From NCBI GenBank assembly GCA_963971535.1, contig OZ020589.1, forward strand, positions 79,778,911-79,842,910: a DNA stretch of 64,000 nucleotides, written 5' to 3'. The notes below the pieces were generated by a model. That model was not told where the DNA came from, made no database searches, and saw only the letters and a list, made by a program, of their open reading frames with translations. Within the stretch, counting starts at the first letter, position 1; each line of letters opens with the position of its first letter. This document shows, in pieces, positions 10,115 to 22,283 of this stretch. Source of the DNA: Notolepis coatsorum (lineage: Eukaryota > Chordata > Actinopteri > Aulopiformes > Paralepididae). Position numbers and translations under genes: made by a program.

Positions 10115-10669
10115 ACATACAAACAAAATAACACATATTACATATACTAACCTGATGTTTACATGGTGTTAAAAATATGGCAATAATGATAATGAACAAC
10201 CCACGTACGTGACAGAATGAAAATATGAATTTATCTGGAAAATGGTAATTATATCTCTTTTATCGTAAAACCAAGAGGAAAGGACTAAATCCAGATTTAA
10301 CACTGCCATTGGAAAGAGGAGCCTTTTCCCTATCCATAGATGTATGATTTGGCCATAATAAGGTCAAGGTCAAGTTCAAGGTCAAATATGAATTTATAAT
10401 TAAAATGTATTATAATTTATTACTGTATCTACAAATCCTTCTGTTTAATCATCTTCCCTTTATTCATTTGCTTTTGTGTACACTTGACCAAGCCTAGTAA
10501 CAGACACAATATTTCTGACACTGGGAATACATACATGCAGGTCCCTAGATGTTCCTAGATACCAAGAACATGCAAATTGACCTTGTAGAAGTGGAGCAAT
10601 CTTCTATTTACCTGGGCATGTACCTTTAGGCAGAATTTCTGAAAATAGGGATACAGCTTAACAGGTTAA

Positions 10670-11358
10670 CTCCTCACCATCTGTTCAGGCTATGATCGCC
10701 CAGATCAACCGTGTCCCTTAAGGACCTCTTTCAAATGCTAAAACATACTCCAGACACTCTTACTGTACATGCACCAGACACTTTATTATTATTTTAGTAT
10801 TTTGTTTATTTGCTTACTTTGTGTATTATTTCCATGTCTATGCTGATGAGTATTATACTGTACTGTTATGTGTATGATTGCTGTTTACCTGTGCACTCAA
10901 CAAGACAACTTCCAATAAATGTTTCATTGAAATGGTAATATTTCATCTTGAATCTTTATTTTTTAAAGCACTTATTGGTAAACGTCCCTCTTACATCACA
11001 GCACTGTTGGAATGGAATCTTGGAACATATTCTACACATTCAAATGACTGGTTGGTTCTTAGGGTTCCTCGAGTTTGCTCTGAACTATGAGCAACTATTT
11101 GCTCTGAAAGCATACTTTCCTTTGACGCTTCCAACACCTGGAATGCCCTCCAACTGACTCTGAAGCTGAGATTTAAACGTATGATCTCTGACCACTGTGT
11201 ATCGACTTATAACTGTCTTAGCTGATTTTGTATTGTTTATTCTCATTTATTGTGCCTATATGTAAAACTGTTAAACTGTTTTGTAATCTTGTTGCTGTAA
11301 ATGAGGGTAACCTCAGTGTCTTACAAGTTGAAATAAAGGTTTGAAATGAAATGAAGTC
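10670..11358 (+). pseudogene. LINE 3' ends (L2-like tail, then family G C-terminus and tail)
   Basis: 10670-10935 is non-coding with an AATAAATGTTTCATTGAAATG end like an L2 3' UTR. From about 10945 a frame encodes FFKALIGKRPSYITALLEWN, the family G LINE C-terminus also seen at 32985-33300, ending with a NTWNALQLTLKL-type block. A 3' UTR ends in AATAAAGGTTTGAAATGAAATGAA at about 11355, a short-repeat tail typical of CR1/RTE-like LINEs. 5'-truncated and not functional. Confidence 0.7.
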
Positions 11359-12403
11359 AGCAGGCCACAAACGACCTCTAGGAGGGCTGGGTTACACTCC
11401 CCCCCCAAATCCTGAATTAACATATTATAAATAGAGAGCCATATGCAACAGATCTACAGATGGCACCAGGAAATTAACACATGTCTTTATGCATGCGCTG
11501 GTTCCCAACTTTGTAAATCACTTTGATAAGATTGACAGACGTTGGCATATAAATACACACTCTAGAAGCAACGGATGTTTGTGGTTGTTTATGCTTCCGA
11601 AATCAAGCCTCATTGCCGGTTGCAAGGTACAATATCACACCATAAGTAATTTAGTTTAGTTTCTTTAAGATAGTATTTATTTTCAGGTGGTGATCATTAA
11701 TCATGTGGAGTACATACTTTGAAATAGGTTATTCCTTGATGCTCATCTTTGAGCCTGTTGTAAGTGGTTTCTCTGTGCTGATGGAGGTGGAAACAAAGCA
11801 GTAAAACTAGAACCACCAGTTGTCTGTAAAGATCAGTGCTAACTTTTGCATCATTCATGTCCTCATTAACTGTTTCCACCCTCACTCTGACTGTAGCTGT
11901 GCTACACCTGGACCTCATGCGTTCCTACATTTTATTCCAACTGTATGCTCCCTCCTATAGTATTCTTCACCTCCATGGATGATGTTCTATAGGCTTCAAA
12001 AGTAGGTCCATTTACATTTAGCAGATGTTTTAACCTCAATCCTATTGTGAGGAGGATGTGATAATCGGACATACCCCCCCCCCCCCCCCCCCTGAACCTG
12101 GGGGCAGCAAGGGTTATTTTTTTATGCCTAGAGGACGCTGTTTAAAAACATTACAGATTCTACCGTTAAAGCATGGACACTCTTAATCACTGAAATATGT
12201 GAATGCATAACTCTGCTTTTGATTCCTACGTACATTCACTTGACAATAGTTCTTCACTTCAACATGGGTAGGATATTTTGAATTAAGACAAGAAGTTAAC
12301 TGCATTGAAAGGAGAACTTGCACTTATAGCAGAGTATTACTATTTCTACCAGTATATTTTACTTTGTAGGATTTGTGTATTTTCTCCCACCACTTGGAGA
12401 TTC
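11359..12403. other. No recognisable gene; poly-C tract
   Basis: Apart from a (C)n run at about 12074-12092 and a (C)8 at about 11400, I see no repeat boundary, conserved peptide or RNA gene. Open frames are short and random-looking. Confidence 0.5.
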
Positions 12404-13056
12404 CAGGGCCCTCATTCATCAATGTGTGCGTAGAACATGTTCTATTTCCACACGTAAGCACGGAATGTAGAACTAGTGTACGCACAGGGAAGTCGGGATT
12501 CATCACACGTGCGTACGCAGGCTCTACGCACACCTGTCATGATGAATCCCACCTTGGCTCTGCGCCGCGGCTCGTGCACGCTTTCACGTATTTGCATACC
12601 AGAAACGCCCCGATTAACCATATACGGTAATGGAATACACCCATGAAATGTGGAAAAATGGACTAAGCCGAGGGAAGCGTGTCATGAGACAGGCTGACAG
12701 ACGTGTACACTTACGGTGATGTCGGATATGATATCTATTAACCATTGCTGCCTGGGCAGCGCAAACACTAATAAATACCGCGCTGGAATATGACTGCCTT
12801 TTCCCGTGTTGTTTGATTAATACCCAGGGATTAAAATTCTCCTCAATTTTATTCCAAATCGCGATGGATCTCCCGTCAATTTTCTACCTGCTGCATATGA
12901 TTTCTAGAGGCATACTACAATCTATTTTGATGTCAGTATTGGGTAGCAATGAATCTCACTGCATGTATGATGTAGCCTGCCTTTCAATACATGAACTTGA
13001 ATTCCATCATGTTTGTGTGCGGGACTCACAAGGCTGTTGTCACAATGGGTGGTACC

Positions 13057-13552
13057 AGGGGCGGTTAGGTGGTCGAGCGGAGATTGCGTTCATCACCAGC
13101 CCCGGAGCTGTGAGCTTGGTTCGCCTGTTCGAATCCAGCTCACAGCTCCGGGGTTGTCACCAGCTTGGCTGGCCGTCTGCACTGATACAATTGGCTGTAT
13201 CAGAGGGTGGGAGAAGCTGGCGGGGTGGGTCCGGGTCGTTGTAAACAGCGACTCCTACAGTTCGGTCGGGGCGCCTGCTAAGCGCGGATTGGACGTGAGG
13301 GGGATAGTGTGGTCCTCCCACACGCTACGCCCTCTCAATGAGAATCCGCGCTGCCAGGTGAAAAGAAGCGGTGATTGGCTGGACGTGTGTCGGAGGAAGC
13401 ACGTGGTAGCCTCCACTCTCCCAAATGATCTGACTGTGGGGGGTAAAGCGCAGCGACCAGGAAGGGACTGGGAATTGGCATACGACTAACATTGGGATGG
13501 GAGAAAAATCGGAGGAAAATGGAGGGGGAAAAAGACCAAAAAAAAAAAAAAA
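13057..13552 (+). mobile_element. tRNA-derived SINE, copy 1
   Basis: The head GGCGGTTAGGTGGTCGAGCG resembles an RNA polymerase III A box and GTTCGAATC is a perfect B box. The body (CAGCTTGGCTGGCC, ACTGATACAATTGGCTGTAT) and an A-rich tail follow. It is flanked by a perfect 15-bp target duplication ACAATGGGTGGTACC at 13042-13056 and 13553-13567. Three relatives lie at 18258-18513, 28058-28435 and 54930-55402. Transcription would depend on the internal promoter; LINE enzymes would be needed for movement. Confidence 0.92.
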
Positions 13553-13919
13553 ACAATGGGTGGTACCGGTACAGACAGTAATAATAACAGTCCACACAAT
13601 ATCACGATCCATGCCATAGCCTATGTTCTATTAGGACATGATCTGTGACGACAAATGTTCTGATATCATACTCTGACAGCATGCCTATGATCAACAAAAA
13701 CGCGAACTTGAATCCCATCATATACATAGTCTGTCCACTATCTGGTGTCATTGCAATGCGTTTTCTATTCTTTCTTATACAGTAAAAAGGGGGAAGAACA
13801 CTATATTCATATGACTTGTATTCTGCTTACAGCTTCGAAATTCCACTTGTTTCGTTTAACGTAAAGCCTTTTAAATATAATCAAAACGTTCCCGTGTTTC
13901 TGCGGTCTGCGAAAAATAA

Positions 13920-14093
13920 TAACGAGTTGAGCTTTATGATTTATGATGAATTGAAAATGGGGGACCCTGATGTAAACAAGACGAAAGTTGGTCTGCATCC
14001 CCAATTAACAATTGTATGTACTGAGCTGTACTGTACTGTACCCATTCTGCAATCTGTTAATAAACTTTTCAATCAATCAATCAATCAAGCTAC
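13920..14093 (+). mobile_element. Retroposon tail, family D copy 1
   Basis: The unit runs from GGGGGACCCTGATGTAAACA through TTGGTCTGCATCCCCAATTA to CCCATTCTGCAATCTGTTAA and ends in TAAACTTTTC(AATC)n. The same string recurs at 15600-15760 and 35527-35660 on the minus strand, and twice at 48415-48640 on the plus strand. This looks like the 3' end of a LINE or of a SINE that borrows its tail. Its coding part is not present. Confidence 0.75.
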
Positions 14094-14492
14094 GCGGAGC
14101 GCAGTCAGTCAGTAGCCTACACCCCGTATATTCCGATAACGCTATATAAACCATGCTGCATTCATTCTGAGAGAAAGATCTATTATTCCAAATGCTATTT
14201 ATAGGGTTTTGACCATAATTACACTACTGTTGCTATTTTACAATGAACTATAATGAACTACGGTTCGTACAGAACATGCCAGTGTTATTATGCACAGAAG
14301 CTCATTTCCTTGTTGTAATAATATATTCTACCACTGGGCGCCAGGTACGCCTGGTCTGACCTGTGCGTAGATGTAAGCACAGAGTCAAGTTCAAATCGAA
14401 ATTGATGAATCCCACTCTTTGCTTAGAAATGATCGTACGCACAGGGTAAGCACAGATCTGTGCGTAGAACACGTTGATGAATGAGGGCCCTG

Positions 14493-15129
14493 GTATCTGA
14501 AGCAGCATCTTGGACCCTCTCAGTCTAGTCGTCATGTGTGTTAGGATGTATGCCCCCACTTCTGCACCTGTGCCCTCTGGCTGCTCAGAAGGTATCCGTG
14601 CTGCGCCCCGGAGCCGAGGGGCCTGAGGCCGGAGGAATTCACACCGCTCTTAACAGCCGATGATAGGTCCAGATCTGAGGTCCCGCTCAGCAGCAGTGTA
14701 TGTTAGCAGTCACAGGGCGGTCACGCTTTTCACAAAAAAAGAAAGAAAAGCCACCCTTAGAAATCCTCAGCATCTCCCTCCCATCCTGGGCTGTCAGTCC
14801 ACACTCTCTCAGAACGACCCAGTTCCCTGTGCTGGCCTGTCTCGCGAGGGCCTCTTTGCAGTCCGCATTGTTGCTGTTTGCATTGTTTTTGAAAAGATCA
14901 AAGAGACATACCATAGAATTGACATATTATTTCCCTCAGCAGTGGAACCCTAGAAAGTGGACAGATTCAATAGGCCTACTGTATGTCAATGTCAAATCAG
15001 TATCTACTGTTTGATTGAATTGGTGAATTTGGTCATGAGCACAGAGACGAGAGTAAAAGTTGTAGGTGTGCGGATGACAGAGTGACATCATATAAAACTA
15101 TTTAACGTTCAGATAAAATCCTCTTTATT
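14493..15129. other. No recognisable gene
   Basis: I see no conserved peptide, RNA gene or repeat boundary in this stretch. The open frames of about 75-104 residues overlap on both strands and have no family signature. Confidence 0.5.
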
Positions 15130-15425
15130 TTAAAGGAAAACACCAACATTATGGGAACTGCGCTTACCATCTTCTCCAGAGTCAGACAAGACGATAGATA
15201 CCAATTTCCTCTCTATGTGTTAGAAAGCTATCCGGCTGCAAGCTAGCCCAGCCGAGTGCTTAAAACTCCGGGAGAGGTGTTTTTGGTCTGAAAAATATCT
15301 GCTTATATTCATTTGCGCTAAAATAGGCTAGCTTGCAGCTGGATAGCTTTTTGGTATCTATCTTCTTGTCTGACTCTGGACAAGACAGTAAGTGCATTTC
15401 CCATAATGTTGGTGTGTTCCTTTAA
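15130..15425. mobile_element. Hairpin MITE with TTAA at both ends
   Basis: 296 bp with long inverted arms. TTAAAGGAAAACACCAACAT on the left pairs with ATGTTGGTGTGTTCCTTTAA on the right. The inner arms carry CAGAGTCAGACAAGA opposite TCTTGTCTGACTCTG. TTAA at 15130-15133 and 15422-15425 fits a TTAA target duplication (piggyBac or Kolobok type). There is no coding capacity. Confidence 0.85.
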
Positions 15426-15760
<335 letters not shown>

Positions 15761-16997
15761 CATGACATACAGGTAGACAGTACTGTTGCATCTAGACATT
15801 TATGACATACCAGATCTACAAATATACAGTACTGTTTATGAGTCTAAAAAGAGAGTATATACATTTGAGTCCCTTAAGTCCCTTTACAACATAATTATTT
15901 TACTATTCCCTATTTTACTATTCACTTCATTTTGCTGCTTTTGAGGCTGTGATGGATTTCTATTTCCGCTTCAGTCTCCAGGCAGGAGGTCATTCTAGAT
16001 TAATTGGACCATATTGGAAACAGCTTAAGTTTTGTGCTCTAGTGGGTTACAGTATGTAGTGGTGAGGGGGAAGAAAGTGGTTAAACTGTGAAATCTATTC
16101 AATGAAGAGATGACGATAAAGACATCAACTACAATATAGAAAAGTGATAATGAGTCTAAAATAATGAGATTTTTCACAATACTAGAATCCAATATCTAGA
16201 GTCATGTATATCTGTCAGAAGTCCAAGTAAAGCCACTTGGTTTATTGCAATCTCGGTACGTACTGCAAAAGCATAATCTCTCTAACAGGGAAAAAGGTCT
16301 ACTGTAAGTATCTGTGCTGTTGCTGTTCAGTAAAAGTAATGAATTGAAACCAGAATTCACCAAAACGTGTGACATAGCAGTGACATACAGTAAGGTAGCC
16401 TACTGGTACATCCCTAGTATTATTTCATGTTTTATTTTCTCAAAAGAAATTTCATGTAATCAGTCAATGATGGGTCAGGGCTATGAATGTGAATATTTTG
16501 GATTTATTCTGGCCAAAAAAAAGGCAAACGCAATTTCACACAAAAAAGGTTTCTTTAAGTGAGTTTAGATGGGTTTACTCTACCACTCTCCCATCAATAC
16601 TCACCTGTGCCATCTCCCTAACCAGCCTCACTCCCTCACTCCTAGCCCCCTTATCCCCAGCCCGGGGCAGCCCCCCTCCCCTGACATTAGATTGTGGATC
16701 AGGTTGGAAGGGGTAGAGGGATTTGTCAGCGAGCCCCTGGTGCCATCCCTGTGTGAGGAATGGTCGGGTTCTGTCCAGAGTGGATTGTGTAGGGGAAGGG
16801 ATTAGCTTTGTGATGATGGGTTTGGAGGGATCAAGAGAGAAGGGGTGTAACAGCTTTAAAGACGTATAGCTAATGAACATTGTATTTAACGATGTAGCAG
16901 ACAGGAAAACATCAGAGAAAGTATTCTGACAAGGTGTGTTGGTGGTAATTACGGTAATAGTCAACAAAACCACTGTTATTTGTTCACTGTTTGGGAC
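15761..16997. other. No recognisable gene
   Basis: Non-coding appearance. Open frames such as those around 16314-16973 overlap on both strands without any family signature. No repeat boundaries are identified. Confidence 0.5.
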
Positions 16998-17221
16998 GCT
17001 ACACTCTAGGTTCAGATGGCTGCACTCTCTAGGTTCAGACGGCTACACTCTCTAGGTTCAGACGGCTACACTCTCTAGGTTCAGTCGGCTACACTCTCTA
17101 GGTTTAGACGGCTACACTCTCTAGGTTCAGACGGCTACACTCTCTAGGTTCTGACGGCTACACTCTCTAGGTTCAGACGGCTACACTCTCTAGGTTCAGA
17201 TGGCTACACTCTCTAGTACCA
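16998..17221. repeat. 23-bp minisatellite, about ten units
   Basis: Unit GGCTACACTCTCTAGGTTCAG plus AC, repeated head to tail with single-base variants (for example TTTAGACGG, TTCTGACGG, TTCAGTCGG). The edges decay at both ends, as in replication-slippage arrays. There are no spacers between units, so it is not a CRISPR. Confidence 0.95.
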
Positions 17222-17304
17222 GATGGTTCCACAAGAAGAATGAATACATTTGACTGTAAAAGCCTCACTTAGTACTGCATACACTTGGATAATATTTTAT
17301 TCCT

Positions 17305-17900
17305 CTTAAGCTGCGACAGCCCATATCAGGGCAGATTTTCAGACTTTTTGTGACCGGCACTTTGGCGACCCCTAGTGGCTCGGGTGTGCATATTTTGTAA
17401 TACAATAATATTGTTATATTATATATATCGAATTGAAGGCTTATTTGTTGCCTGTCAATAAATCCGACAAAATCCGTTCAGCGGTTCTCGAGTTACATGC
17501 CGGTATTTGAGGCTTGTGCAAAGTACACGGTATTGCGCAAAATACCACTCCCGACTCAGGCTGGAGTAGTTCCGTCAATCTAGATCCGATCTCGAAAATG
17601 ATTGTGGATCGTTGTAGCCAATGAGTGTGGCTTCCAATGATACCCCATGTGGGGATGTGTGAATCAGGGATCTAGGTGAACAACTAAATTCTTTAACAGG
17701 AAGCCAAATTAATTGAAGTCTATGAGAAAACTGAGTTTTTCTTTGTACACAGTTTACCAAAATCACTCCTAATCACTCATTTCTGAATGGATCTTTATGA
17801 AATGTGGATATGTACTACATAAGGCTTCAGGCTATGGCTCCGTCTGGATTTGTAAGCCATACCACCTTCTGGGGAAATACTACCTCTGGACTACAGTCCT
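17305..17900 (+). mobile_element. Family B repeat, copy 2
   Basis: Shares with 33325-34172 the blocks GGCACTTTGGCGACCCCTAG, TTATTTGTTGCCTGTCAATA, TCTCGAGTTACATGCC, AATGAGTGTGGCTTCCAATG, and TGTACTACATAAGGCTTCAG. The start (CTTAAGCTGCGACAGCCC) parallels CTTAACATGCAACGGCCCC in the other copy, so TTAA may mark its left end. No coding capacity; a non-autonomous DNA element is my best reading. Confidence 0.7.
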
Positions 17901-18257
17901 CAAGTTCAAGTAAAAAAAAAATTGCCACTTTTCTGCCCCAAGTTTGAGCAATAAATAATGTATGGCACATAGCTACATGTGGTATATGGCATATGGTGGA
18001 AAAATGTGTACAAACATATTTTGGATGTAATCTCTGTTTGCGCTTGTCACAGTGATTTGTGGCTTCTTATATACAGTGCATCCATGTAACATTATAGTCA
18101 ACCAGTCAGCCCTCCTATATATTATGGTGTATATGATGGTTTAGATATACTGAGCCATAATGGTGTTGTAGTATAGCTTAGTGTATAGATCAAACTGTGA
18201 AAACAAGTTGTTGAACACAGCTGCTTGATGATTGATATTGGTTTTTGAATTCTCTTT
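17901..18257. other. No recognisable gene
   Basis: AT-rich sequence without conserved peptides or recognisable repeat structure. Confidence 0.5.
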
Positions 18258-18513
18258 CTTTTTTTCTTAAAATTTTTTATCCCAATGTTTAGTCGTTATG
18301 CCAATTCCCAATCCCCTTCCTGGTCATTGCACACTCTACCCCCTACCGTCGGTCCGGGAGGGCGGAGACTATCACATGCTTCCTCCAACACATGTGTACC
18401 CAGCCCACCGCTTCTTTTCACCTGGCAGCGCGGACTCTCAGTGGGAGAGTGTAATGTGTGGAAGGTCACACTACAGTACCTCTCCCAGATCCTTCCCTTG
18501 CTGTGCAGGCGCC
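18258..18513 (-). mobile_element. tRNA-derived SINE, copy 2 (5'-truncated)
   Basis: Reverse complement of the distal half of the SINE at 54930. A T-rich start corresponds to the tail, followed by GCCAATTCCCAATCCCCTTC, CGCTTCTTTTCACCTGGCAG, and TTGCTGTGCAGGCGCC at the truncation point. The tRNA-related head with its promoter boxes is missing, so this copy cannot be transcribed from its own promoter. Confidence 0.8.
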
Positions 18514-19545
18514 AGGAAATATTAATGAAAATATAATATCATTAATTTAGCTGGAGACCCCATCCCCTGTCCTCCCTGAAAGATTTTACCCACAGTAGAT
18601 GATGAGAATACTTTTTTTCTCGCAACATTATAAGACTGTCTTCCTCGAGACACAGAGTGAACGCACCTTGTAAAACAAGGAAGGAAAGCAGTTGTTGAAA
18701 AAGGAAAGAACAGTTGAAAAAAGAAAAGTGAACCATTCATTCCCACCTGGTTTGGGTTGTGATGAGCTGCTGGAAACTGAAGTTGAAAGGCCTCTTTCAC
18801 TCTATCCCATGGTGGTGGATAATGGAGATGACCTGACGGCTCATAAAGCAGTGCAATTACAGCTGGGACTTTTCTGTTATTTTCCAGTCAGGGGGCTGAG
18901 TCATTCTACGAAACAGGTGCCATTTCCATTTAATCCACAACATGAAAGACATGTTAATTCTCCAAGAAAACATATTTCCCCACCTCAGGAATAAAATCCT
19001 TATTATTACCTTATTATCACAATATAACATGTAATGGTGGTACATTTCATCCTAAAATGGCCACAGTTCTCCAGGTGGTCAAGTTCCTGACCTTATGCAT
19101 TCAATTTGAAATATATATTTTTTGCATTAATAGTGTAAATATTTTTATAAAAAACTGTTTTCCCTATCTATTTTGCGTGACAGGGTGGGTTGAGCTTGAC
19201 AGACCTCATCTAACACGACAAAGCGACAAATCAACAATGTAAAAGAATGTCTGCTTTTGAACCTAGGTCCTCCAAAGGCATAAACAATGTAACTTCTGCT
19301 TTGTGATGTCACTTAAAGCAACAGTACATTATTTATAGACGAAACAAGTTAGTGTGACGGGGTGGTAAGTCAAACTGAGGGATTGGTTGTGAAAATGGCC
19401 ATCTACTAATGAAAAATTATAAAAAATAGTATGTTACTCTTTAAGAATAGTATTTTCTAATAATATAATGTTAACAAGAACACTGGAATGCATAGCTTTA
19501 AGCTTTGGAAACGCACATTTCTTTGCCTTATGCACCTCATCAAGA
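18514..19545. other. No recognisable gene
   Basis: Short overlapping frames on both strands near 18522-19045 show no known domain. Nothing repetitive is recognised here except AT-rich tracts. Confidence 0.5.
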
Positions 19546-20990
<1,445 letters not shown>

Positions 20991-21646
20991 GCACCTATAG
21001 AGTAAACAGCTGGTGGAGGTCGGTCCCTGCCAGGTCTGTCTCTGTCCCACCCTCCCCAGACCTCTAAACAGAAACGGTCATGTTTTGGCCAAGAAATGGG
21101 AACCTGAAACTTTGAAATTGTTGTGTGGTTTGAATCCTGATATCCCTGGCTCATGCAAGCATGTCTACACACCAGATATTAGGCAGGTTCGATACAGATA
21201 CAAAATTTATATACTGCACTGTCTGCTTACAGTACAGTAATTGCACAAGTAGTAATAGTAGTAATTGATTAGAAATCCATAAAGGATACCTTTATCACCA
21301 ATTGAAACACCACAAGACACAGAGAGCAGAACACAATCAAGACATAGAGACAGAAAATAATACGGGCTTATATTATTATCAGTATCAGTAACATATATTA
21401 CATAATACACTGTTATCATTTTAATCAAATCACAGTGTATGTTTGAATCTATAATCTACATTTAACACCAGCTCCTTGTGTATCGGGGTCCAAAGTTTCA
21501 AATGTAACGTTACTCTCATAGGCATAGTTTATTGCACAGTGAAAACGGTAGTTTTAGTATAATTCACAACATCACAGTTTTATTAATTATTGCACATGTA
21601 AAGGGCCTCAGTGTTGTCCTGCTCTGTCCCTTCCTGTAAAGGGCCT
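20991..21646. other. No gene; target region of the Copia element
   Basis: Non-coding. The last 46 bases (GGGCCTCAGTGTTGTCCTGC and the following CTCTGTCCCTTCCTGTAAAG) belong to a short tandem unit that reappears after the Copia element at 27381-27450. Copia therefore landed inside a small direct repeat. Confidence 0.6.
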
Positions 21647-21941
21647 TGTTAAAGTTAGAGGTTATATGTAGGATTGCGAGTAACTGTCTAACTGTACATA
21701 ACTGTTTCCACTAGAGGGCGCTATAGGCGGAGCCGCTAATGCTATTGCCAGGTGGAGTGTATTTAAGGAGATGTCTCCTTCCCCTCTATCTCTTCCCCAT
21801 CTACCTCTCACGGAGAGGAGACCTCATGTGCTGCTGTACTATGAACCAATGTAAATAATAAACCACGCCGATTAAGGGCTCAAGGTAGAAACCATGCCTC
21901 AAGAGTATATTATTGTCGCCCCATAGCCAATTCTGTCAACA
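21647..21941 (+). repeat. Copia 5' LTR
   Basis: Starts TGTTAAAG and ends CTGTCAACA, so TG...CA ends are kept. It contains a TATTTAAG TATA-like box (about 21760) and an AATAAA polyadenylation signal at 21857-21862. Differences from the 3' LTR are five substitutions, four of them clustered between 21745 and 21785. Confidence 0.95.
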
Positions 21942-21955
21942 GGTTATGGGCCCAG
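21942..21955 (+). promoter_or_regulatory. Copia primer binding site, anticodon-arm tRNA-iMet type
   Basis: GGTTATGGGCCCAG directly follows the LTR. It is complementary to CTGGGCCCATAACC of the anticodon stem-loop of initiator tRNA-Met, not to a tRNA 3' end. Drosophila copia uses a 5' half-tRNA-iMet at an equivalent site (established knowledge). Here first-strand synthesis would start from a tRNA fragment cut in the anticodon loop. Confidence 0.85.
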
Positions 21956-22085
21956 ATCACGCAGGGGCGAAATAATAAGGGTAGCAAGTTTAGCTGAAGT
22001 ATAGGCTATAGCGCCGGGAGCACCACGTGGCTAAAGGCTATACCAACAACAGAGCTAAAGCTACGGCCACCATCAAAAGAGCAAC

Positions 22086-22283
22086 ATGGAATCCAACACG
22101 ACGATCCTGCGCGTCAAGAGGAAGCGGGGCACCGACCCCACCGACGCGCTGCTGCTGGCGGGCAAGCGGACCCGCCCGGAGAGCAGAGCGCAGAGCCCCG
22201 GGGAGGCGGCACCGGGGGAGACGGAGCCTGCTGAGCACAACCGAGGCGAGGGGGAGAACCCCGTCTTCGAACTCGTGGCGACC
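22086..22283 (+). other. Captured host segment resembling SLC7A6OS coding start
   Basis: This GC-rich, CpG-rich block encodes a basic peptide with clusters KRKR (residues 11-14) and KRTR (27-30) separated by 12 residues, a bipartite nuclear-localisation pattern. An acidic proline-rich stretch follows, then NPVFELVAT. SLC7A6OS homologues begin with the same arrangement (recalled family knowledge). Similarity ends at the VAT/KGRSK border, where gag begins, consistent with capture of a first exon. It lies wholly inside the LTR element, so it is not the host gene in place. Confidence 0.75.

Larger units (their letters stand above)
4795..10669 (-). mobile_element. Family X element, split by family B and DIRS insertions
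   Basis: The ends and interior match a second copy at 58803-62403 in the opposite orientation. Left part: 4795-4867 and 5205-5545 (GGACCCTGCTTTTATTTATC, then GTTGTGTTTCTTTTTCAAATG). Right part: 9789-10669, with AACCTGATGTTTACATGGTG and the GTACATGCCCAG block, ending CTTAACAGGTTAA. The terminal inverted motif is roughly TTAACCTGTTAAG. No transposase is seen. The element was opened first by family B (4868-5204) and by DIRS (5546-9788); their order is not resolvable. Confidence 0.65.
12404..14492. mobile_element. Terminally inverted non-autonomous DNA element (family E)
   Basis: CAGGGCCCTCATTCATCAA (12404) faces its reverse complement TTGATGAATGAGGGCCCTG (ending 14492), and similarity continues inward (GTGCGTAGAAC) and a little outward. 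Both ends hold palindromic GTGCGTAC/GTAAGCAC-type motifs. The CAGGG start suggests a hAT element, but the flanking 8-mers GGAGATTC and GTATCTGA do not match, so the superfamily is open. Inside are a SINE (13057-13552) and a retroposon tail (about 13920-14093). No transposase frame is visible. Confidence 0.7.

Noticed and set aside
13057..13160. A functional tRNA gene from A and B box motifs
   Set aside because: The sequence continues into a SINE body and A-rich tail with target duplications, no cloverleaf is complete, and four related copies exist.
12396..14500. hAT 8-bp duplication around the family E element
   Set aside because: GGAGATTC and GTATCTGA do not match, and similarity extends slightly beyond the CAGGG ends, so boundaries are uncertain.
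16998..17221. Regular 23-bp repeats as a CRISPR array
   Set aside because: Units are directly adjacent with no unique spacers, and the genome is clearly eukaryotic.
22086..22283. The host SLC7A6OS gene itself at this locus
   Set aside because: The segment lies between two LTRs with a 5-bp target duplication and is fused in frame to gag; no further SLC7A6OS exons follow downstream.
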